Below, piece after piece: positions 55,788 through 64,000 of a DNA stretch of 64,000 bases; position 1 is the stretch's first letter, and each line of letters starts with the position of its first letter. The notes beneath the pieces are model-generated. The model saw only the letters and a program-made list of their open reading frames with translations. It searched no databases and was not told where the DNA came from. The stretch spans positions 2,294,001 to 2,358,000 of the forward strand of contig NC_041690.1 of NCBI RefSeq assembly GCF_900005765.1, in the 5' to 3' direction. Made by a program: the position numbers and the translations under genes. The DNA is from Plasmodium relictum. Taxonomy: Eukaryota > Apicomplexa > Aconoidasida > Haemosporida > Plasmodiidae.

Positions 55788-58652
55788 ATGAATTCTATAA
55801 TATATAAGTGGACAAATAGAAAATATGACACTATAAAATATTGGGGGGCTATTTATCAAAGAAATTTTTTTTTTAAAAAAATTAGTAGAAATGATATTTC
55901 TAAACTACTAAAAAAAATAAAATTGAAAAATGAAGTAAAAAATGAAAATCAAGATTTAATATTAGGTAATAATATCACATTAAGTAAAAAAAATAAACCT
56001 GAATCTTCTACAAGTATTGATCAATTTTCTAGGAGTGTAGATATATTAAATGATGATGATATAAATTCAATCGATTATATTTTACAAGAAGTAGAGAAAA
56101 AAAATAAAAAAAATGGTGGATTTTTATTAGAATTAATAGGAATAACAAGCAACGGTGATAGTATTTTAAATTCAAGTATAATGTGTATAAAAACTTGTGA
56201 TAAAATATTAAATAATATATATAAAGAAAATAATATTTTTAAAATTATAAATATGATAGATACCGTTTCAAACAATTTATGTAAATTAGGAGATACATTG
56301 GAATTGTTAAGAAATTTACATAATAATAAAAAAACAATTGCAATGGCTCACAGTGCTTTAGAAAAATTAACAAATTATATTGATAGAATTAATATTGATC
56401 AGAATATTTATAATTTTCTAAAAAAAAAATATAACGAAAATATAAATTTATTGGATAATGAACACAAAGAAGTTTTAAAGAATATGATTATTTCAATGGA
56501 AAATCAAGGAGTTCATATAGAAGATGAAAAAAAAAGAAAAAATTATTTAGAATTACAATCTTATGAAAAGCATTTTTCTTTCCATGCTTCATCAAATTTT
56601 TGTAGCGAGTATGATGGAATGTATATAGAAAAAAAAAAGCTTTTAAAATATATGGATGAACATACTATCAATGATTATGAACAAAAAGTTATTCCTTTTA
56701 TTAAAAGTAATAAAATAAAAATAGATCCTAAATATTCATTGAACGATTATATATATCTATTACAAGATAGTTCATTTGTAATGACAATATTAGAAAAAGT
56801 GAACGACAAAAATATAGCTAATACTGTGTACAGCTTACTAAAAAAGCCTAATAATATGTTTTTAAATAATATATTAATTCTTCAATACTATAGAAATATG
56901 TTAATAAGTTATAGAGGATTTAAGAATTACAATGAATACTCATTAAAGTCTTGTATATTAAACACTCCTACCAAGGTAAATTATTTCTTAAAAAATTTCT
57001 TAGAAAAAATTCTTCCTTACTTTTTTAGAGAATTAGAATTTATAGAAAAGTATATAGATATATCCAATAGTAAATTAATGCAAACTGATAAAATAGATGC
57101 TAATGAAAGTGTAGATAATAATAAAAATGTTAATTTCAAAAAAAATATAATAAATAATAACACAAAAATTGTAACTAAATTACATTCTTCAAATATATTT
57201 TATTACATGAATGAAATAAAAAAGGTCAAACTTAAAAAAATTGAAGAACAAATGAATCGTAATTTGAGTTTATACGATGTAATTAAATTTGTAATTAAAC
57301 TTTTAAAAGATACATATTCATTAGAAATGGTTAACGTTTTACCACTTAAAAATGAGTTATGGGATGAGTACATATTAAAATTTGAAATAAGGAAAGAAAA
57401 TTATATTTTCGGGTATATATATATGGATCTTTTTGAAAGAGAAAATAAAAATCATTCAATTGCTCAGTACACTGTACGTTGTTCAAAAAATATGAACATT
57501 TGTTTAAAATATAAATGGTTAGAAGAAAATGTTAATGAATATCCATTTTTTTACAGTGGAATTATTAAAAGTAAAAATAATAACAACATAATTAATAGTA
57601 ATAATAATGATAATAAGAATAATAAGGGAAATGTTAGTAATAATAACATTTATAGACAAACAACTTCTACCTTTTTGGTATGTAATTTCAACGTAAATTT
57701 AAATGATGAAGAAAATAATATCATTGATAAAAATGATTGTAGTAATAAACTTTTTATAAATAATAAAATGAAATATTTTTTAGGAAAAATAAAAATGTCT
57801 ATTGATAAAGTTAATATGTTTCTTCATGAATTTGGTCATACTTTGCATTGCATTTTAAGCTCAACTTATTTACAACATTTATCAGGAAATAGAAGCGGCG
57901 TAGATTTTTCAGAATTTTCTTCTCATTTTTTTGAAGAATATTTAAATAATTATGGTAGTTTACTATTATTATATTGTAAAAATAAAAATGAAGAATATAT
58001 GAAATCTTTACTAAAAAGTTACATAAAAAATAAGAATATTATATGCTATTATTCTTTAGTTCAAACTACTATTCAGTCCATAATTGATCAAATATTTTAT
58101 TCTTTATCTCATAATACTGACTCAATTACAGAAAGAAGAAAGTTAATTGAAAATGAAATAAAAAATTATTTTTCGAATATTTATTACAAAGATATTTTTA
58201 TTCTTGACTTATTTCCTCAAATACATTATTCGAAAACATCTCATCTAATTCATTATCCGTCTAATTATTACTCTTACTTGTATTGCTCAGTTTTATCTAA
58301 ATATATATGGAATAAAATATTCAAAAACGATATTTACAATAAGAATAAAGCAAATAAAATTGTACAATTCTTGCAAGGGGTTATACTATAATATACGTTT
58401 TTGCTCTTATGTTTATTATAAAAATGCATTTTTATCATATCCAAATACTTATATGTAATTTTTATTATTTTCTTTTTTTTTTTTTAGGGTTCAGTTGATT
58501 CAAGTTTAAAAAATATTATTTCATTGGTTGAAGATGATAAAGCTAAAATTGACTACTTTACTGAAAATCCTCATATGATTCCATTAGATGATTTTTTAAC
58601 ATATTATGAAGATAATCAAGACAAATATAACTCATTTCTTGAAAATTTATAG
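55788..58652 (+). CDS. M3 metallopeptidase, mitochondrial intermediate peptidase type
   Basis: Zinc oligopeptidase, 918 residues. Exon 1 is 55788-58379 and exon 2 is 58488-58652, joined in phase 0 (donor GTTATA, acceptor TTTTTAG). The active site HEFGHTLH is at about 680-687, and the third zinc ligand lies in the downstream block SGNRSGVDFSEFSSHFFEEY, as in family M3. The end FLQG/GSVDSSLKNII matches the conserved C-terminal GGS loop of MIP and confirms the splice. The basic, hydroxylated N-terminus (NSIIYKWTNRKYDTIKYWG) suits mitochondrial import. MIP removes an octapeptide from imported precursors after the main processing peptidase. An Asn-rich insert (about 595-620) is parasite-type low complexity. 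Neighbouring gene order agrees with P. falciparum, where I remember a putative MIP next to TrpRS. Confidence 0.92.
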
Positions 58653-59497
58653 TTAAAATTTTTAGATTCTTTTGTTGATCCTTAATAAAAAGTTTCAAAT
58701 GTCTTATTTAAAATTTTTTGTTTTTTTTTTTTTTTAATAAAAAACTCAACAATTTATTAAAAATATATTTCATTAAATTTAAAATTTTTATATTAGTATT
58801 ATTATATTAGATTATTTGAATTTATAATCTTAATTTTTAAATAATATATATATATTTTTTCTAAAAGAATTGTTGTAAAAAATACTTTTTTTAATTATAA
58901 AATATCTTAAATAATATGAAATACCTTTTTTATATTTATCTTCACAAATGAAAAATGCATAAATGTATCATTCTTCATAAAATTTTAATCTATTATAAAA
59001 TGCTTTAAAACCTCTTTTTAAAAAAAGTATTATAGCACAAACATTTTTTATATAGTTTTCTTAAATAAAGTTCAAATTATTAAAAAAACGTTTAAATTTT
59101 AATTTATGCACAATTATGAACAAAAAATTTATTTCTTTTTTTGAATATATATGCTAATTAAATCTTTTTAAGTAAAATTTTTTGTTAAATATTAATTATA
59201 AAAAAAAAGTTTTATTAAATATACTTTCTTTTTTTTCTTTTAAATTATTTATTGAGATACCCTGAAAAAATAATTATGAATAACTTGGATAAAGGTCATT
59301 ATAAAATAAAATTAAGGTTCAAGTAAAAATTTGTGAAAAATAATTAGATTCATATTTTATAATATTTAAATAAAAAAATATACAAAATCATTTTAATTTG
59401 AAATATATATATATAAAATTCATTTGATTCACATGCAATTATATTAAATTGACATAAAGTTCAATTAAACTGAAATTTAAAATAATTACAGAAATAA
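58653..59497. other. intergenic region between MIP and TrpRS
   Basis: MIP 3' flank and TrpRS promoter, both genes on the + strand. A/T runs only. Confidence 0.6.
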
Positions 59498-61628
59498 ATG
59501 GATAAATTAAAAACAGTTTACATAGATTCAGCTTTAAGTATAATTAAAGGAGCTTTATGTGTAATTCTTCAAATACCTACAGGTAGAACAACTGAAAGTA
59601 TTAAGAAAAAGGTAATTCTATAAAAAAAAAAAAATAATAAAATAAAATAAAATAAACAAGAATAAAATCTTCAACTATTCTTATTTAAAATTAATATTAT
59701 CCTGTTGAATTTATATATATATGATTTCTTAAATTTTATTTTATTACTTTTTTCATTTATTTCATAGAGTAATATTACATATTACTGTTAAGATCATTTA
59801 TGTGGATACTATTTATTTTTCTTGTCTTTTTGTTTATTTTTTTTTAATTTTTTTATAGCAAAATAATATTGGTATCATAACTGTAAAATCCATTTTTACA
59901 GAACCTACTATAAGTCAATATAATGATATAAAACAATTAATAAAAACTAAAATCGAAGAAAATTGTCCTTTTTACAATTATCAAATTAATAGAACAATTG
60001 CAGAAAAGGCATATGGGGATTGTATTTATGATAATTATGGTTTATCAAAAGAAATCAGTGAAGTAAACTTGATAATTTTAGAAGAATGGAATATAAATTG
60101 TAATAAGAACAGAGTTTTAAAACATACTGGTCTAATAAAAAATATAGAAATAAATAAATTTAAGTATTTAAATAATAAAGAGTCCTTAGAAGTCCATTTC
60201 ATGGTTAATCCTAAGTACAGCTTCGAAGAATTAAGTACAATATATAAAAATGAAAAGGAATTAAGTAATTTTCTTCTATCACCAATTATAAAAGTAAATA
60301 GTAATAAGATTAATGAAGTTGAAGATAAAAATGGAGAGTTTTCATATTTAAATGAAGAGGATATATTACCTAAAAATAAAGTTTTACCACCATCTGGGAC
60401 TGAACAAGTAAATTATGAGTCATCAAAGGTAGTCACTCCATGGGATGTTAACATAGGTGAAGAAGGAATAAATTATAATAAATTAATAAAAGAATTCGGT
60501 TGTTCAAAGATTAATGAAGAACATATTAAAAAAATTGAAAAATTAACTAATAGAAAAGCTCACCATTTTATAAGAAGAGGAATTTTTTTTAGTCATAGAG
60601 ATTTAGATTTTTTATTAAATTATTATGAACAAAACAGGTATTTTTATATTTATACAGGAAGGGGACCATCTTCTCTATCTATGCATTTAGGCCATCTAAT
60701 ACCTTTTTATTTTTGTAAATATTTACAAGATGCTTTCAATGTTCCTTTAATTATACAGCTTTCTGATGACGAAAAATTTTTATTTAACCAAAATTATTCA
60801 TTAGATGATATAAATGCATTTACTAATGAAAATGTAAAAGATATCATCGCAGTAGGATTTAATCCAGAATTAACTTTTATTTTCAAAAATACAGAATATG
60901 CAAGTTATTTATATCCAACTGTATTAACAATTCATAAAAAAACAACATTAAATCAAAGTATGAATGTATTTGGTTTTAATAATAGTGATAATATAGGAAA
61001 AATATCTTATCCATCTTTTCAAATAGCTCCCTGTTTTTCTCAATGCTTTCCAAATTTTTTAAAAAAAAATATTCCATGTTTAGTACCTCAAGGTATTGAT
61101 CAAGATCCTTACTTCAGATTAAGCAGAGATATAGCAGTTAAACTAGCCCTCTATAAACCAGTAGTTATTCATTCAGTATTTATGCCTGGATTACAGGGAG
61201 TAAATACAAAAATGAGTAGCACAAAGAAAAAGGATAACAAAAATAAGAATTATACACAAGATATTAACAATAACGTGATTTTCTTAACTGATTCAGCTGA
61301 AGATATAAAAAATAAAATTAACAAATATGCCTTTAGTGGAGGAGGAGCTACTATAGCTGAACACAAAGAGAAAGGGGGAAATTTAGAAAAAGATATTTCT
61401 TATCAATATTTAAGGTACTTTCTAGAAGATGACGAAAAATTAAATGAAATTGGAGAAAAATATAAAAAAGGAGAAATGCTAAGTGGAGAAATCAAAAAAA
61501 TACTCATTGATACTTTAACTGATTTAGTACAAAAACACCAAGAAAAAAGAAATTCATTAACAGATGAAGATATCTTATATTTTTTTAATGATAATAAATC
61601 AGCTCTTAAAAAATTTAAAGATATGTAA
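59498..61628 (+). CDS. WRS: tryptophan-tRNA ligase, cytosolic, with N-terminal AlaX-like domain
   Basis: Charges tRNA-Trp for cytosolic translation. 627 residues (P. falciparum about 632). Exon 1 is 59498-59611 and exon 2 is 59859-61628, phase 0, donor GTAATT, acceptor TTTATAG. Residues about 1-230 form the extra domain known from the P. falciparum enzyme (AlaX-like), starting DKLKTVYIDSALSIIKGALC. A linker region (VTPWDVNIGEEGINYNKLI) leads to the class I catalytic core. Core signatures: YTGRGPSSLSMHLGHLIPFY with the HIGH-type HLGH at 314-317, LVPQGIDQDPYFRLSRD, and the KMSKS-type KMSST at 489-493. No organelle targeting peptide is visible, so this is the cytosolic enzyme. The in-frame Met at 60069 would remove most of the N-terminal domain and is not the start. 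Confidence 0.95.
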
Positions 61629-62525
61629 AAAATATTTTTATTACTATTATTATATAGAATTTTTTAGAAAAATAAGTAATGATTGAAATAATATCATAAA
61701 AATTAAAAAAGAAATTACATTTATTATTTCTAATGATTTATAATATGAATTTATACAAATAAATATTATAAATATATGTAAGTATATAAAATAATATAAA
61801 GTGAATGAAATGAAAGAAGAGCAAAAAAAAGAAAAAAAAGATAGAAAGACATAATTAGAGTTAATAATATATTAATAAAAAGGAAAAGTCGAAAATATAA
61901 AAGTTTATTTGTAATTTCATATGTATTACCATATGTTTGTCTTCTTTTTAACTAATTTTATTAATCTTTGTTATTTTTCTTTAATTTTACATAATTATTC
62001 TAATTTAATTTAATTTAATTATAAATATATATATATATTTATACATTCGTATTTTTATTTTAGTTTTCATCATATGCTATAAATGTGCATATACATATTT
62101 AATTTTGAAGACACTTTTTCATATTAATAAAGACTATAAAAATATATATTAACGAAATTATAGAATATTACGAAATATTATTTTACTTATTTATTTATTT
62201 TATTTTATTTTCATTTTTTTTGAACAACCATATGAATCTAAAGATTAATTATTTATTTAAATATATTATATTTAATATTTCCTAGTAACTATATATGTAT
62301 ATATATAACCTAAAAATATTTAAATATATGAATATTAATCTTATAATTTTTTATGTAACTACATTATATTTGCATGAATATGCGCATTCCAATTTATATA
62401 AATTTTATATAGGAAATGCACAAAATAGGTCATATAAAATTCATAAATGTGTCAAACAAATAGTGAAAATGGTAATTTAGAAGTATAAAAAAAAAAAAAA
62501 ATAAATAATTAAACTTTTTTTTAAA
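61629..62525. other. intergenic region between convergent TrpRS and NudC
   Basis: 3' flanks of both genes. A TAATT pentanucleotide repeat is at about 61998-62021. No coding signal that I trust. Confidence 0.6.
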
Positions 62526-63497
62526 TTATTTATTAAAAAATACACTATTTGACGAATTTCCATAATTTATGTTGGCATTTGAAAAATCAAGTTCAGGATG
62601 CATTTTTTTAAATTTTTCAAAAATTTCATTTTTTTTCTGTTCATCAGATGTTGGTAAATTTAGTGATTTTTGTCTTTGATCATATAACATTTTTTCTACA
62701 ACAGCTCTTGTTTCAGGATCTAAATCATCTATTCTAGAATTTTCTGGAACAATTTTTTTTACATCAATTTCAGGATCTCCTTTAATAGCTGTTGCCCACC
62801 ATTCTAATCCATGTAATTTTTCAATAAGTATATGAATTATTTGATTATCTTCAAGTGTCCATATAGATCCTTCAGGTTTTATTTTTTTATAAAATTCTCC
62901 GTCAATTATTACTTTATCTTTTACTTTTACAAATAATCTTTTATATGTCAAATCTACTTTAACATCTTTTGTTTTTATTTTTTCTTTTGCATCAATAAAC
63001 ATTTCCAAGCTACTTGTATTTTGAATCCATCTATATTTGTCAGTTATTCCACCATTATCTTTTGGAGGTAGAGAATCACCATCAGAATCATCTGAATTCT
63101 TTTTTTTCTCTTCCTTTTTTGTATCACCATCCTTTTGGACATTCTCATTTATTTTCATGTTTTTTTGTTCTTTTTCTATGTTATTTTCCTTTTCTTTTAG
63201 GTTTTTTTTTTTTTTATGAATAGAATCTTCATCATCTACTTTCAACTCATTTTTCTCATCTTTTTCAATTTTTTTTTTAAGTTCAGCTAAATATTCGTCC
63301 TTTTTTGCATAATGTTTCCTTAAATTTTTTAATACAATTTCTTCGCATTGTTCCAGGTTTTCTGATTTCAAAATAAAATCTGTTTTTCTTAATAAAAAGT
63401 AAAAAAAATGATTCATTAAATTATTTATATCTCCACACTCTTTTGCAATATTTAACATTAAAAAATCAAATTTCTCGTTTACTACATCTGGATCCAT
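62526..63497 (-). CDS. NUDC: NudC-family nuclear movement protein
   Basis: 323 residues, one exon. A short helical N-terminus (FDFLMLNIAKECGDINNLMN) leads to a Lys/Glu-rich coiled region (about 75-145). A CS (p23-like) domain follows at about 152-245: KYRWIQNTSSLEMFID, VKVDLTYKRLFVKVKDK, IDGEFYKKIKPEGSIWTLED, LIEKLHGLEWWATAIKGDPE. The family-specific tail comes last (VVEKMLYDQRQKSLNLPTSDEQ, FKKMHPELDFSNANI). NudC proteins act as Hsp90 co-chaperones and support dynein function and cell division. The start ATG is the first in frame after a promoter-like AT-rich stretch. This is the expected neighbour of TrpRS in Plasmodium. Confidence 0.95.
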   Translation of the reverse strand: MDPDVVNEKFDFLMLNIAKECGDINNLMNHFFYFLLRKTDFILKSENLEQCEEIVLKNLRKHYAKKDEYLAELKKKIEKDEKNELKVDDEDSIHKKKKNLKEKENNIEKEQKNMKINENVQKDGDTKKEEKKKNSDDSDGDSLPPKDNGGITDKYRWIQNTSSLEMFIDAKEKIKTKDVKVDLTYKRLFVKVKDKVIIDGEFYKKIKPEGSIWTLEDNQIIHILIEKLHGLEWWATAIKGDPEIDVKKIVPENSRIDDLDPETRAVVEKMLYDQRQKSLNLPTSDEQKKNEIFEKFKKMHPELDFSNANINYGNSSNSVFFNK

Positions 63498-64000
63498 TTT
63501 TTTGAGTTCAATTTTTAATAAAATAAAAGAATTATTAAATTTTAATTATTGTAATATATATATAAATATGTTACAATAATATGGATAAATTTCATTAAAA
63601 GTATTTATTTAAGGAAATAAAAAATGAAAAAAAAAACAAAATAATTATTTATACTTTAATAATATTTAATTAATAATTCCAAAACCCAAATATTTCACAT
63701 CTTTTTATAGAGCAAAATGATTTTTATTTTGCATAAATTGTAAATTAAAAAAATAAAAATTATAATTTTACTTACAAACATATATTATTCAATAAAAAAA
63801 AAAAAAATAAAATTAATTCATATAGAAATTGCAAAATAAATATTTTTATATAAAAAAATAAACTTTCTGTAAAGTATGACTGTTGCAAAATTCATTATAA
63901 AATTTTTAATTTTAATAAAGATACATCTAAATAATATCATAATATAAATTATTACTTTTTAAAAATTAAAGAATAATTACTTAATATTTAAAAATGTAAA
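63498..64000. other. intergenic region upstream of NudC
   Basis: NudC promoter flank to the window edge. Only AT-rich sequence and A runs. Confidence 0.6.

Noticed and set aside
60069-61628. TrpRS starting at 60069
   Set aside because: The frame continues upstream to 59859 and a first exon at 59498 supplies the known extra N-terminal domain.
62295-62480. 61-residue + strand frame between TrpRS and NudC
   Set aside because: Low-complexity start and no recognisable motif; it lies in the shared 3' flank of convergent genes.
1-64000. CRISPR arrays, transposons, retroelements or virus-derived genes
   Set aside because: No spaced direct repeats, transposase, reverse transcriptase, terminal repeats or capsid-like genes were seen; Plasmodium genomes generally lack such elements.

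Overview
This is nuclear DNA from a malaria parasite (Plasmodium). By eye the window is well over 80% A+T. It has long poly(A)/poly(T) and (AT)n runs between genes, Asn/Lys-rich low-complexity coding sequence, short AT-rich introns, and genes typical of the group: CDPK5, an apicoplast-type DXS, and a Trp-tRNA synthetase with the extra N-terminal domain. The order CDPK5 ... DXS ... MIP, TrpRS, NudC matches what I remember of P. falciparum chromosome 13, read backwards. Base composition suggests a very AT-rich species, such as an avian parasite or a P. falciparum relative. I cannot name the species from sequence alone.

Layout. 0-12.3 kb: ribosomal protein eL6 (+); proteasome lid subunit RPN3 (-); a 20-exon LMBD1/LIMR-type membrane protein (-) that I rebuilt exon by exon; and a small protein resembling TFIIIC subunit 6 (-). 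12.3-16.1 kb: a long divergent intergenic region with several GTGCA/TGCAC motifs. 16.1-21 kb: CDPK5 (+), convergent with a four-exon PH-domain/coiled-coil gene (-). 22.3 kb: tRNA-Ser(CGA). 24.6-27.3 kb: an unrecognised 909-residue protein (-). 27.3-35.6 kb: an 8.35 kb stretch with no convincing gene, holding a run of 11 Gs, a perfect 10-bp hairpin and a 58-nt (AT) run. 35.6-41.4 kb: a 1917-residue Asn-rich protein (+) with a small ordered basic module that could be a divergent AP2-like domain. 42.8-48 kb: a TRIP4/ASC-1-like gene rebuilt from three exons, and a two-exon REX1-type DEDDh exonuclease (both -). 49.5-55 kb: DXS and a seven-exon CDK10/11-like kinase (both -). 55.8-61.6 kb: an M3 metallopeptidase (mitochondrial intermediate peptidase type) and TrpRS (both +). 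62.5-63.5 kb: NudC (-).

These are mostly housekeeping genes, each with its own promoter. I see no operon, mobile element, CRISPR array or virus-derived element. Themes that recur are protein synthesis and RNA biology (eL6, TrpRS, tRNA-Ser, REX1, TRIP4, the TFIIIC-like protein), proteostasis (RPN3, MIP, NudC), signalling (CDPK5, the CDK) and the apicoplast isoprenoid pathway (DXS).

All splice models come from reading frame, GT/AG sites and family resemblance, and are phase-consistent throughout. About a third of the donors have T at intron position +3, which is the main sequence-level oddity of the gene models. Locus numbers from P. falciparum are quoted from memory and should be checked.
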